The position numbers were made by a program, and so were the translations under genes. Positions 54,444 to 62,952 of a DNA stretch of 64,000 nucleotides are shown here, in pieces. The stretch comes from an uncultured Ruminococcus sp. GTDB lineage: Bacteria; Bacillota; Clostridia; Monoglobales; Monoglobaceae. A model generated the notes under the pieces. The model worked only from the letters and a program-made list of their open reading frames with translations, did no database searches and had not been told where the DNA came from. Within the stretch, counting starts at the first letter, position 1. The number at the start of each line of letters is the position of its first letter. The DNA lies in contig CACXES010000042.1 in the NCBI GenBank assembly GCA_902766745.1, positions 35,280 through 99,279 on the forward strand, read 5' to 3'.

Positions 54444-55508
54444 CTATCTGTCAAGCTTCCACGGCTTTCCCGTACGAAGAGGCTCCTTAAATCTGCCCTC
54501 CATGCATCCGCCCGGTCTCTCCAATACACTGACACACGCTCTTATACATCCTCCGCACTTTGCCATGGCATAGCCGACCCACGAAGGCGTGTATGCCTCG
54601 AACGCTCTCGCCGCCGCAATCTCATTCTCCGGCGTCATCTCCGTTGTGCTTTCAAGAAAATCAGCATTATCATCGAAAACCTGCGCCGGCACAAAGGGAT
54701 TGTAGGCTTTTCCTCCGGCTGTGTAATATGTGTTGCAGCGCCAAACGTCAATCTCGCCCCAAGTACATTCCTTTCCGCCGACATTGACGGTGATGCTTTT
54801 TGTTTTATCCGTGCTTATGCATCCGCCGGGACACTCTCTCGCACACTTCAGGCACATTCTGCAAAGCTTAGGTCCGTTATACAGCGGATCCGGCTCCAGC
54901 TCTGCGTCCGTAAACAGAAAAACAACTCTCTGCATAGGCCCGAACTCCGGAGTCAGCAGCATCTTGCTCCAGCCGATTTCGCCTATGCCGCAGGCAACCG
55001 CACAAAGCCTGAAGTGAATGAACAAATCCGGAGGGATATTTCCCTCTCTCGAAGGGCGCGTATGCGGCATGGTTCGCCTGTCGCCCGTTATACCGTTTCC
55101 GGACGAATCCATGCTGAACGCCTTTTCCTCGGGTGAATATGTTTGTCCGAGCTTTCCGTCCATATCCGAAACAATGCTTCTTGCGCCGGTGTTTCTGTAC
55201 ACAAACGCCTCGTAGCCCTCATCCTCTATCATTCGTCCAAGCTCGTACAGAACCGCCGGCCCGAACATCTGATTTGTTCCGCCGTATGCCATTGACGGAT
55301 ACTGAAAAAACTGTGTGCCCTCTTCGATTCCTCTTTGCACTCCTCTCGGAATACGAAACGCAAGACAGATTACGCTTTTCGCCTCGGGGAACAGAAACTG
55401 CGGATTGAAATAATCGGGTGTGTTGTCAAAACGATCCATCGAACCGATTCCGCAAAGGTCCGCACCGGCAGCCAAAGCGGCTTCCTTTATCATGCTACTT
55501 GTTAACAT
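54444..55508 (-). CDS. QueG-like double-[4Fe-4S] protein, paralogue 1 of operon
   Basis: A 354-residue first gene of the operon with a strong GGAGG before the ATG. Clusters: Cys216, 219, 222, 226 (CRMCLKCARECPG) and Cys258 plus Cys318, 321, 325 (WRC, CGGCIRAC). In the core (FIHFRLCAVACGIGEIGWSK) the acidic residue of the paralogues is His165. It has a ~35-residue insert around 112-150 and a longer loop between the clusters. These differences suggest the three proteins are specialised partners rather than redundant copies. Confidence 0.8.
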   Translation of the reverse strand: MLTSSMIKEAALAAGADLCGIGSMDRFDNTPDYFNPQFLFPEAKSVICLAFRIPRGVQRGIEEGTQFFQYPSMAYGGTNQMFGPAVLYELGRMIEDEGYEAFVYRNTGARSIVSDMDGKLGQTYSPEEKAFSMDSSGNGITGDRRTMPHTRPSREGNIPPDLFIHFRLCAVACGIGEIGWSKMLLTPEFGPMQRVVFLFTDAELEPDPLYNGPKLCRMCLKCARECPGGCISTDKTKSITVNVGGKECTWGEIDVWRCNTYYTAGGKAYNPFVPAQVFDDNADFLESTTEMTPENEIAAARAFEAYTPSWVGYAMAKCGGCIRACVSVLERPGGCMEGRFKEPLRTGKPWKLDR

Positions 55509-55536
55509 AGCTGTACCTCCATATTATAATAATATA

Positions 55537-55565
55537 TTGACTTTATCATATGGATGATGTATAAT
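55537..55565 (+). promoter_or_regulatory. Promoter of the AraC regulator, in the divergent intergenic region
   Basis: TTGACT (55537-55542), 17 bases, TATAAT (55560-55565). The spacer holds an imperfect dyad ATCAT-ATGG-ATGAT (55545-55558), a possible operator. On the opposite strand TTGCTA and TATGAT, 18 bases apart, overlap this region and could serve the Fe-S operon. Confidence 0.6.
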
Positions 55566-55624
55566 CAATAGCAAAAAAGAATATAAATCTTTCAAAAACA
55601 AATATTTTAAAGGAGAAATACGCT

Positions 55625-56473
55625 TTGATTGCAAGAGATATAAACCCTTTTATAAGACGAGCTTTTATCCTGAAAAAAACACCTCTGAACAAGTCAGTGG
55701 TAAATTCCGATTGCAGGCTGTTTTATGTAATATCCGGAAGCGGCACTCTCACCGTGGAAAACAAGGTATTCAGCTTTGAGAACGATTTTTTCGCCCTGTG
55801 GAAAAGCGAAACCGAATATTGCTGGAATTTTTCAAAAACCAATAATATTCAGCTTGCAATTATCAACTTTGACTACACCCAGGATTTCAGTCATATAACC
55901 GAGCCGCTGGGTCTGATTCCGCCCGAGGATGCTTCCGAGCAAGCAATAATAAGGTGTGAGGCGTTCAGCGATATTTGTCAGCTTAACAGCCCTGTCTGCA
56001 TCAAAAATTTTCAGATATATAAGGAAGGCGTGCTGAGCATAATCAACACCTTTATGTCCGCCTCTGTCTTTTCAAAGGAATTGTCGGACGCTCTTTTGAA
56101 AAAGCTGATATTCAACGTTGTTCGCTACATTACCGCAGGCTCAATTTACGATTCGGTTCTGTTGCCCGTACTGGATTATATCCACGCAAACTACAACAGA
56201 GAAATAACAAACTCTGCGCTGGGCAAGCTTATAAACTACCACCCGTACCACGTCAATTTACTCATGAAAAAATATACGGGCCGCACCCTTCATTCATATA
56301 TCACGCAAATAAGAATGAACGAGGCATCCCGACTGCTTGCAAACACCAACAGCTCCATCGAATCTATTTCAACGGAAACAGGCTATAAAAATCCCTCCCA
56401 CTTCTACAAGGTCTTCAAGCAGCACTTCGGGATAAGCCCGTCCGAATACAGAAGGCATTCGGCTTTAATATAG
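55625..56473 (+). CDS. AraC-family transcription regulator
   Basis: A 282-residue regulator starting at TTG (AAGGAG 8 bases upstream). The N-terminal half is a cupin-like effector domain (SDCRLFYVISGSGTLTVENK is close to the usual AraC_binding pattern). The C-terminal ~95 residues have the two helix-turn-helix motifs (NSALGKLINYHPYHVNLLMK; ISTETGYKNPSHFYKVFKQH). It is divergent from the QueG-like/radical SAM operon across 116 bases and most likely controls it. Confidence 0.9.
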   Translation: MIARDINPFIRRAFILKKTPLNKSVVNSDCRLFYVISGSGTLTVENKVFSFENDFFALWKSETEYCWNFSKTNNIQLAIINFDYTQDFSHITEPLGLIPPEDASEQAIIRCEAFSDICQLNSPVCIKNFQIYKEGVLSIINTFMSASVFSKELSDALLKKLIFNVVRYITAGSIYDSVLLPVLDYIHANYNREITNSALGKLINYHPYHVNLLMKKYTGRTLHSYITQIRMNEASRLLANTNSSIESISTETGYKNPSHFYKVFKQHFGISPSEYRRHSALI

Positions 56474-56627
56474 CGGCCGTCCTCAAGCTTGAGCTTATCG
56501 GTCGGTTCCGCACCGCAAAGCCGCATATTCACAAGCCAAATCGAATAATTTTTAACAAAAACGGTCTACATGCTTGACAGCCGCAGAAATTAGTTTTGAA
56601 CATTGTGTTAAATATTTATTTTTCGAC

Positions 56628-56656
56628 TTGTTTTTTTGGAAATAGTGTGATATAAT
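56628..56656 (+). promoter_or_regulatory. ftsH promoter
   Basis: TTGTTT (56628-56633), a 17-base spacer and TATAAT (56651-56656), 62 bases upstream of the ftsH start. The GTG at 56719 has an AGGAGG. Confidence 0.6.
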
Positions 56657-56718
56657 ATTTTAATGTGTATTGTTTTATAGATTGAAATACTTAAATTACG
56701 GATATAGGAGGACAAGAA

Positions 56719-58593
56719 GTGAAGCGATCATTTAAAGGTCTTGGCATTTACCTGCTCATGGTTGCGGTGATAATCGCAGTATTCTCGCTTACCTCAAAGC
56801 CTGCGGAGAAGGATAATAGCATTTACTCCGATCTTATCATTAAAATTCAGCAGGGACAGGTCAACGAGATTTCGATAACCGATAATATAGCCAATGCCAA
56901 GCTAAACGACGGAACCACAATGGAGGTTGAGATTCCGGGATATTACACTCTCAAGGAGGATGCCGGTGCTGCGATGCAGGATCAGATCAGTGAGGGAAAG
57001 CTCAAGGTGGAAACACCCCTGCCTTACAGTCCGCCATGGTGGCTGACGCTGCTGCCCTCCATCGGACTGCTGATTATTATGCTCGTGTTCTGGTTTGGCT
57101 TTATGCGCCAGGCAGGCGGCGGAGGCAGCACGGGGGGAATGATGAACTTCGGAAAGAGCAAGGCGAAGATTGCAACAGAGGGTAAGACCAACAAGACCTT
57201 TGACGATGTTGCCGGTGCCGATGAGGAAAAGGCAGAGCTTGCCGAAATTGTCGATTTTCTGAAAACGCCGGATAAGTTCCGCCGTCTCGGCGCAAGGATA
57301 CCCAAGGGTGTGCTCCTTGTGGGACCTCCCGGAACGGGTAAAACTCTGCTGGCAAAGGCTGTTGCCGGTGAGGCAGGTGTTCCGTTTTTCTCGATTTCGG
57401 GTTCGGACTTTGTAGAGATGTTTGTGGGTGTCGGCGCATCTCGTGTGCGCGACCTCTTCGACAATGCGAAGAAGAATTCGCCCTGTATTATATTCATCGA
57501 TGAGATTGATGCGGTGGGACGCCACAGGGGTGCAGGCCTCGGCGGCGGCCACGACGAGAGAGAGCAGACCCTAAATCAGCTTCTGGTCGAGATGGACGGC
57601 TTCGGCGCAAACGAAGGGGTAATTATCATTGCCGCCACAAACCGCCCGGATATACTCGACCCGGCATTGCTTCGACCGGGCAGATTTGACAGGCAGATTG
57701 TGGTGGACGCTCCCGATGTAATCGGCAGAGAGGAAATCCTAAAGGTTCATTCAAAGGGTAAACCGCTCGCCTCTGACGTGGATTTGTCTGTAATTGCCAA
57801 AACGACAATAGGCTTTTCCGGTGCCGATCTGGAAAACCTCATGAACGAAGCGGCACTGGCGGCGGCACGCCGCGGTGAGAGGGAGATCACCATGTTCGAT
57901 ATAGAGGATTCTATAATGAAGGTTGTGGCAGGCCCCGAGAAGAAGTCGAGAAAGATTACTGAGCGTGAGCGGAGACTGACCGCTTTTCACGAGGCGGGTC
58001 ATGCTGTGGTTTCGAAGATGCTGCCGACTCAGGACAGGGTTCATCAGGTATCGATTATTCCGAGGGGAAGAGCCGGCGGATACACCCTTTCTCTGCCTAA
58101 GGAGGATACCTTCTTTAATTCTAAGCTTGAGATGATGGAGGAGATCGTTTCTCTTCTCGGCGGACGTGTTGCCGAGCAGCTTTTCCTCGGCGATATAAGC
58201 ACCGGCGCATCCAATGATATTGAGCGAGCAACCAATATTGCAAAGTCAATGGTTACCAAGTACGGAATGAGCGAGAGGCTGGGTGCGAGAACCTTCGGCG
58301 ATCAGAACAACGAGGTGTTCATAGGCTTGGATTACGGTCACACGGTTGACTACAGCCAGGAAACAGCGGCGGTAATCGACGACGAGATACACAGTATTAT
58401 CGACAGCTGTTATAAACGCTGTACGGATATTCTCAATGAGAACAGCGAAAAGCTCAGGCAGGTTGCGGAGCTGCTGCTTGAAAAGGAGAAGATCGAAGGC
58501 GAGGAATTTGACGCTTTGTTTACGGATAATTTTGAGGGAGATACGGCTGACTGCGATAAGCAGGAAGCTGTCGCAGAACAGGACGTCGAGTAG
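56719..58593 (+). CDS. ftsH: ATP-dependent zinc metalloprotease FtsH
   Basis: A membrane-anchored AAA+ protease for damaged membrane and regulatory proteins. It has 624 residues. TM1 is at about 9-24 and TM2 at about 107-129, bracketing a ~80-residue external domain. Walker A is GPPGTGKT (202-209), Walker [35 protein letters not shown]. The zinc site is His424-Glu425-x-x-His428 (HEAGH). Start is GTG. It is followed by ispE. Nothing unusual in the sequence. Confidence 0.98.
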   Translation: MKRSFKGLGIYLLMVAVIIAVFSLTSKPAEKDNSIYSDLIIKIQQGQVNEISITDNIANAKLNDGTTMEVEIPGYYTLKEDAGAAMQDQISEGKLKVETPLPYSPPWWLTLLPSIGLLIIMLVFWFGFMRQAGGGGSTGGMMNFGKSKAKIATEGKTNKTFDDVAGADEEKAELAEIVDFLKTPDKFRRLGARIPKGVLLVGPPGTGKTLLAKAVAGEAGVPFFSISGSDFVEMFVGVGASRVRDLFDNAKKNSPCIIFIDEIDAVGRHRGAGLGGGHDEREQTLNQLLVEMDGFGANEGVIIIAATNRPDILDPALLRPGRFDRQIVVDAPDVIGREEILKVHSKGKPLASDVDLSVIAKTTIGFSGADLENLMNEAALAAARRGEREITMFDIEDSIMKVVAGPEKKSRKITERERRLTAFHEAGHAVVSKMLPTQDRVHQVSIIPRGRAGGYTLSLPKEDTFFNSKLEMMEEIVSLLGGRVAEQLFLGDISTGASNDIERATNIAKSMVTKYGMSERLGARTFGDQNNEVFIGLDYGHTVDYSQETAAVIDDEIHSIIDSCYKRCTDILNENSEKLRQVAELLLEKEKIEGEEFDALFTDNFEGDTADCDKQEAVAEQDVE

Positions 58594-58603
58594 CTTGAAA
58601 TTT

Positions 58604-58636
58604 CAGCGGCACGGTATAGCAAAAACCGTGCCGCTG
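58604..58636 (+). other. Perfect hairpin between ftsH and ispE
   Basis: Arms CAGCGGCACGG and CCGTGCCGCTG (11 bp) around an 11-base loop, right after the ftsH stop. There is no T-run, so it may protect the ftsH mRNA 3' end or weakly attenuate ispE. Confidence 0.6.
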
Positions 58637-58657
58637 TCTATATTCGGAGGTATGGAT

Positions 58658-59536
58658 ATGAACCGAGATGAAATTGTTCTCAATGCCAACGCAAAGATAA
58701 ATTTGTCATTGGACGTTCTGCGTCGCCGCAGCGACGGCTATCACGAGGTGGAATTGATATATAGCGAAACAGAGCTTCACGATGTTGTGACCATGCGCCT
58801 GTCGGATTGCGGCGGAATAAAGCTTAGCTGCAGCGACCCCTCTCTGCCGAGTGACGTCGGAAACATTGCCTATCGGGCGGCGGAAATGATTCTTGATAAA
58901 GTAAAAAGTAATTTCGGAGCGGAGATTACTCTTGAAAAGAATATTCCTCACGGAGCCGGGCTCGGCGGCGGAAGTGCGGATGCGGCGGCGGTGCTTAAGG
59001 GGATTAACACATTACTCGGAGAGCCGCTGAACACTGAGCAGCTGATGCGCCTCGGGGCAAGCCTTGGGGCGGATGTTCCGTTCTGTATCCTCGGCGGCTG
59101 CGCCTTAGGTGAGGGGATAGGTGAAATTCTCACGCCGCTGCCGGCTGTTGAGGGCTTGATATATGTTATTGTAAAGCCGGAGGAGTCGATTTCTACCGCA
59201 TATGTTTACAACAACTTGGATTTGACGAAGCGGAGCGAGGAATTGTCGGTCAAAAAGGTAGCGGAGGCAATAAAAAACGGAGATTTAGAGGCAGTTTTTG
59301 CTTCTGCCGGGAATATAATGGAAAGTGTCACGGCGAGGGCTGTACCCGTGGTTTTAACCATAAAGCAGGCGTTGAACGACAGCGGCGCAAGACTTGCCCT
59401 TATGAGCGGCAGCGGAACGTCGGTTTTCGGAGTTTTTGAGGATACGGAAACGGCAGAAGCGGCAGTGCGGAGCGTCGAAAAATACGGAGCGGTATATTTG
59501 ACAAAGCAGCCTTCGGCGAGGTGCATCGTGAAATAA
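58658..59536 (+). CDS. ispE: 4-diphosphocytidyl-2-C-methyl-D-erythritol kinase
   Basis: GHMP kinase of the MEP isoprenoid pathway. It has 292 residues from ATG at 58658, chosen because GGAGG is 7 bases upstream; the frame is open further 5' but overlaps ftsH. Motif 1 is NAKINLSLDVLRRRSDGYHE. The ATP loop reads IPHGAGLGGGSADAAAV and motif 3 LMSGSGTSVFGVF. A lone isoprenoid gene next to ftsH. Confidence 0.96.
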   Translation: MNRDEIVLNANAKINLSLDVLRRRSDGYHEVELIYSETELHDVVTMRLSDCGGIKLSCSDPSLPSDVGNIAYRAAEMILDKVKSNFGAEITLEKNIPHGAGLGGGSADAAAVLKGINTLLGEPLNTEQLMRLGASLGADVPFCILGGCALGEGIGEILTPLPAVEGLIYVIVKPEESISTAYVYNNLDLTKRSEELSVKKVAEAIKNGDLEAVFASAGNIMESVTARAVPVVLTIKQALNDSGARLALMSGSGTSVFGVFEDTETAEAAVRSVEKYGAVYLTKQPSARCIVK

Positions 59537-59581
59537 GGCAACTATGCCTTAGGGCTGAACGGAGTGTAATTCCTCGGAACA

Positions 59582-59613
59582 GCAATGCGAAATTTGTACA
59601 AATTCCGCATTGC
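59582..59613. repeat. Near-perfect 32-base palindrome
   Basis: GCAATGCGAAATTTGTAC and its mirrored continuation form a dyad with arms of 15-16 bases and a GTAC centre; only one pair of positions mismatches. Downstream of ispE, it may be a terminator stem without a T-run or a repeat element. Confidence 0.7.
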
Positions 59614-59712
59614 CATACATTGCACTAACCGCCTCTTATACGGCGGGCTGCGGTTCGGAATTTCAGTAAATTTCAGTTGGAATAAAAAAATAAAAAAATT
59701 TTGAAAAAAGAC

Positions 59713-59741
59713 TTGATTTTTTTGAAGAAACGTGCTATAAT
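59713..59741 (+). promoter_or_regulatory. Promoter of tRNA-Arg
   Basis: TTGATT (59713-59718), a 17-base spacer and TATAAT (59736-59741), about 40 bases upstream of the mature tRNA 5' end. Confidence 0.7.
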
Positions 59742-59781
59742 ATACAGGTTCACAAAATTGTGGAATTAAAATTCAAGCTAT

Positions 59782-59858
<77 letters not shown>

Positions 59859-59861
59859 GGA

Positions 59862-59898
59862 AAACGGTAGGTTTTAATAGATAGCCTATCGTTTTTTT
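59862..59898 (+). terminator. Terminator after tRNA-Arg
   Basis: Arms AACGGTAGG and CCTATCGTT (one G-U pair) followed by a run of T's. Confidence 0.85.
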
Positions 59899-60045
59899 AT
59901 GCCCGAAAAGCCTTTTTTCTACGCAAATCATATTTTTTGAAGTATTTATACAGTGCCGACCGCAACATTATTTATCTGCGAAGCTTTTGACAAACTGCAC
60001 ATTTTTTGATACACATAAAAAATTTATTTTTTAATTTTTTACCGC
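59899..60045 (+). other. AT-rich spacer without a recognised gene
   Basis: Between the tRNA-Arg terminator and the MATE promoter. No coding frame, RNA fold or repeat was recognised here. Confidence 0.4.
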
Positions 60046-60074
60046 TTGAAACCTTTGCGGAAAGGTTGTATAAT
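60046..60074 (+). promoter_or_regulatory. Promoter of the MATE leader
   Basis: TTGAAA (60046-60051), 17 bases, TATAAT (60069-60074). The transcript would begin near 60081, about 150 bases before the MATE start codon. Confidence 0.75.
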
Positions 60075-60080
60075 TAACAT

Positions 60081-60190
60081 ATATCGCGCAGCGAAAAGCG
60101 TAAGTCCGGATAATACCCGTGGCTTGCGCTTTTTTGATTTTATAAAAGTAAGCCGCCGTATCGAAAAAAAATTTGCCGTTGTCGGCGGTG
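60081..60190 (+). ncRNA. Attenuator-like 5' leader of the MATE gene
   Basis: A terminator-like hairpin (AAAAGCGTAAGTCC at 60094-60107 with GGCTTGCGCTTTT from 60121, then T's) follows the promoter directly. Its 3' arm GGCTTGC can instead pair with GTAAGCC at 60148-60154, and a second stem GCCGCCG/CGGCGG (60152-60188) lies beyond. Mutually exclusive folds upstream of an efflux gene suggest a regulated leader or riboswitch. I recognise no known class; a small terminated RNA is an alternative. Confidence 0.5.
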
Positions 60191-60229
60191 CTGCGTTTCT
60201 TTTAATTCAAAACGGAGGTAAGGTTAAAA

Positions 60230-61663
60230 ATGGAACAGAAAAATCAATGCTTTCTCGCATCGGAGAAATTGGGCAGGCTAATGGGAAAATATGCGGTTCC
60301 CTGTATAATTTCGCTGCTGGTCGCTGCACTTTATAACATTGTCGATCAAATATTTATTGCAAATGCGGACTATTTGGGTTCATATGGAAATGCGGCAAAC
60401 ACCGTTGTTTTTCCGCTCACGGTCATTGCTCTTGCTATATCGGTTATGGTTGGGGACGGCTGCTGTGCCTTTGCAAGTCTGAGCCTCGGCGGCGATAACA
60501 GAGAGGCGGCGGACAAAAGTGTAGGTAATTCTATCGTACTTATAATTGTGTTAAGTGTGGCTCTGACGCTGATTTATCTTGCTTTTGCGAATCCGATTAT
60601 CGAGCTTTTCGGGGGAACGGTAAATTCGGAGACATATGCTCATTCAAAGGAATACTTTTTTTGGATAACACTCGGCATTCCGTTCTATATGTTCGGTCAA
60701 GCGATGAACCCTGTCATCCGCGCGGACGGAAGTCCGAGGTTTGCGATGATTTCAACCGTAGCCGGAGCGGTAACAAATATCATTTTTGACCCAATCTTTA
60801 TTTTTGTTTTCAGATGGGGCATGGCAGGCGCAGCCGTTGCAACGGTTATCGGTCAGATAATAACTACCGGCCTCGCTGTATGGTACTTATTCAATACAAA
60901 AACAGTAATGCCTTCTAAAAAGGATTTTGTGTTAAACGCAAAAATTATCGGCAAGACGCTTGTCCTCGGAATATGCAGCTTTCTGTCGCAGGTTTCGCTT
61001 GTTGCCGCTATGGCGGCCATAAATAACATGGTAAGAAAGTACGGAGCTATGGACGCTGTCTTCGGGCAGAAGCAGTACGCACAGATTCCGATGGCAGTTG
61101 TGGGGATTGTTATGAAGGTATTCCAGATTGTGATTTCCATAGTTGTCGGAATGGCTGCCGGATGCATCCCGATTGTCGGCTTTAATATGGGGGCAAGACA
61201 GAACGTCCGGGTAAGGAATTTGTTCACAAGATTGCTGATTGCGGAAGCGGCGGTCGGTGCGGCAGCGTTTGCCATAGTTGAGATATTTCCGGTGCAGATG
61301 ATAAACATTTTCGGCGCAGCAAACGAGAGTGTGTATTATACGGAATTTGCGGCCAAGGCGTTCAGAACCTATCTCTGCATGATAATTTTCGCATGCGTAA
61401 ATAAGGCGGCATTTATATTCCTGCAGGCAATGGGAAAGGCGGTAGCGTCAACCGTACTGTCCATGGTAAGAGAAATTGTTTTCGGTGTTGGTTTTGCCGT
61501 TATTCTGCCGATATATTTCGGACTGGATGGCGTACTTTATTCCATGCCTGTATCGGATGTACTGACAGCATTTATATCGGCGACAGTAGTCACAGCTACC
61601 TACATTGAGCTGTCGTACGGGGCAAAGCAGCCTCGAAAAACAAGTAACTTGAACAATATATAA
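60230..61663 (+). CDS. MATE-family efflux transporter
   Basis: A 477-residue membrane protein with about 12 TM helices, expelling cationic or other small compounds against Na+ or H+. The start MEQKNQCFLASEKLGRLMGK and then IISLLVAALYNIVDQIFIA is typical of clostridial MATE proteins; later MNPVIRADGSPRFAMIS and GMAAGCIPIVGFNMGA match the two-lobe repeat. ATG at 60230 has GGAGG 11 bases upstream. It stands alone behind the leader described above. The substrate is not predictable. Confidence 0.93.
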   Translation: MEQKNQCFLASEKLGRLMGKYAVPCIISLLVAALYNIVDQIFIANADYLGSYGNAANTVVFPLTVIALAISVMVGDGCCAFASLSLGGDNREAADKSVGNSIVLIIVLSVALTLIYLAFANPIIELFGGTVNSETYAHSKEYFFWITLGIPFYMFGQAMNPVIRADGSPRFAMISTVAGAVTNIIFDPIFIFVFRWGMAGAAVATVIGQIITTGLAVWYLFNTKTVMPSKKDFVLNAKIIGKTLVLGICSFLSQVSLVAAMAAINNMVRKYGAMDAVFGQKQYAQIPMAVVGIVMKVFQIVISIVVGMAAGCIPIVGFNMGARQNVRVRNLFTRLLIAEAAVGAAAFAIVEIFPVQMINIFGAANESVYYTEFAAKAFRTYLCMIIFACVNKAAFIFLQAMGKAVASTVLSMVREIVFGVGFAVILPIYFGLDGVLYSMPVSDVLTAFISATVVTATYIELSYGAKQPRKTSNLNNI

Positions 61664-62075
61664 CCTAACTTCCGATAAAGCGTATAATTATGCGGAGTAA
61701 GGCTTGTACATTTCGTGTATCCATTCCGGATACACAGAACAGAATAGATTAGATTAGACGAGAAAAAATTAAAAAAGATTTGATTAAAAAAGAAAAGATT
61801 AGATGAGGACGGCGGAGGCGATATAAATTGCAAGGTGTTCCGCCGCCGCAGAAAAACCGATATATTAATAATCCCTGCATCAACCACACGAGCTGCTCAT
61901 TTGAAAGAGATTGGGTAGGTATGTCTTCGAATATGTTAAAAAGTCAATTAAAAGTCGCTTAATATTTGCGGACATTTTATATTGCAATTTAAAAAATGCA
62001 ATTGTAAATTGCACTGTTGCATTTACTTTGCAAATTTACTTATTTATTTTATTGAAGTAAAATAGAAAAAAATAC
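61664..62075. other. Intergenic region without a recognised gene
   Basis: It holds a purine-rich low-complexity stretch (61741-61806, repeated AGATT and GAAAAAA-like units) and AT-rich sequence. An open frame on the minus strand crosses it but overlaps the MATE 3' end and has no ribosome binding site or recognisable protein. Confidence 0.4.
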
Positions 62076-62104
62076 TTGACAAAATCACCAAATCGTGATA
62101 TAAT
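62076..62104 (+). promoter_or_regulatory. Promoter of tRNA-Trp
   Basis: Consensus TTGACA (62076-62081) and TATAAT (62099-62104), 17 bases apart and 20 bases before the tRNA. Confidence 0.85.
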
Positions 62105-62123
62105 CTAAAAGCTGTGAAGATAC

Positions 62124-62199
62124 AGGGGTATAGCTCAGTTGGTAGAGCAGCGGTCTCCAAAACCGCGTGCCGTGAGTTCAAGTCTTACTACCCCTGCCA
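62124..62199 (+). tRNA. tRNA-Trp (anticodon CCA)
   Basis: A 76-base cloverleaf. Acceptor AGGGGTA pairs with TACCCCT; anticodon stem GCGGT/ACCGC with loop CTCCAAA; T loop TTCAAGT. The discriminator G and the CCA end are encoded. This is the tRNA whose charging state the trp T-box in this window would read. Confidence 0.97.
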
Positions 62200-62203
62200 G
62201 ATT

Positions 62204-62247
62204 AAAAGCCTGCAACGCCGCTTATATCAAGCGTTTGCAGGCTTTTT
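62204..62247 (+). terminator. Terminator after tRNA-Trp
   Basis: Arms AAAAGCCTGCAA-CGC and GCG-TTTGCAGGCTTTTT form a long stem followed by T's. Confidence 0.9.
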
Positions 62248-62580
62248 ACTTTCCTTAAAACCGAAACATAATTTACAGCATATGTAATTTATTGCATCTT
62301 TTTTCATATATTTTTATCGAATTTTATTTCTATTGTAATATTTATTGTAATATTTTAAATACTGACTACTGAATAATTGCCATTTCCGAAGCATTATAAA
62401 TTTTTAACAGTTTTTGATAGCCATGATAACAAGAAACTGTTAGAGCGCAATTCATAAGCGCATAACGTAAGTGTGAAGAGCTGTGCTTATGCAGGAGCTT
62501 TTTCTCTATGAATCAGGAGTGCCGGATTTCTGCCCATGTAAACGCCTTTAAAACCATATTCTCGGATTTATTTGCAACTG
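62248..62580. other. AT-rich spacer without a recognised gene
   Basis: No convincing coding frame, RNA or repeat. It may contain decayed sequence of the flavoprotein whose 5' end lies at 62793, but I could not align any of it. Confidence 0.4.
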
Positions 62581-62793
62581 TTATACCTTTATTCCGCGGC
62601 ACAGAGCGAAATCAACTCCGTCAATTTTTGTATGCCACTCCATAAAAGGATTTACAAGACTGTTCGTCGCTGCACCGCCAAGGCAGTTCGCTTGTTCAAC
62701 AAGAAGTACAGTGGCTCCGCCCCTCGCTGCACGTATTGCCGCCGCAGTTCCCGAAAATCCTCCGCCAACAACCAAAACATCATATTCTTTCAT
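62581..62793 (-). pseudogene. Truncated 5' fragment of an FAD-dependent oxidoreductase
   Basis: Seventy codons with the Rossmann FAD motif (YDVLVVGGGFSGTAAAIRAA), VLLVEQ and LGGAATNSLVNPFMEWHT, as in FAD_oxidored proteins that are normally 400 residues or more. The frame stops at once after RGIKV, and no continuation is visible in other frames downstream. It is a deletion remnant with an apparently good start. Confidence 0.75.
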
Positions 62794-62952
62794 TTCGACT
62801 CCTCTTATAATAAATATAGTAGTTTTTTGAGTTCATCTCAAATAATATATTATAAATACTGCAAAGTATTTACCGATTTTACGGATTACCTTGCAGTATT
62901 TATATATTTTAACATATTACATATAGTGCGCCGACCTTTATGAGTTATTTAG

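Larger units (their letters stand above)
59537..59781 (+). other. Intergenic region with tRNA promoter
   Basis: No coding sequence. It holds a 32-base near-perfect palindrome at 59582-59613 and, at 59713-59741, a TTGATT/TATAAT promoter with a 17-base spacer for the tRNA-Arg gene. Confidence 0.6.

Noticed and set aside
53550..55136. Long open frame on the plus strand (about 528 codons)
   Set aside because: It is the opposite strand of the Fe-S protein genes; arginine- and histidine-rich nonsense composition, no ribosome binding site.
52603..55508. Calling the three Fe-S proteins epoxyqueuosine reductases
   Set aside because: Core residues differ from QueG, lengths are shorter, three copies are in one operon and no queuosine genes are present.
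60046..60336. Small gene of 96 codons upstream of the MATE gene
   Set aside because: It begins in the promoter -35 box, runs through a terminator hairpin and overlaps the MATE start.
61600..61887. Minus-strand gene of 95 codons
   Set aside because: Overlaps the MATE 3' end and low-complexity sequence, no ribosome binding site, no similarity recognised.
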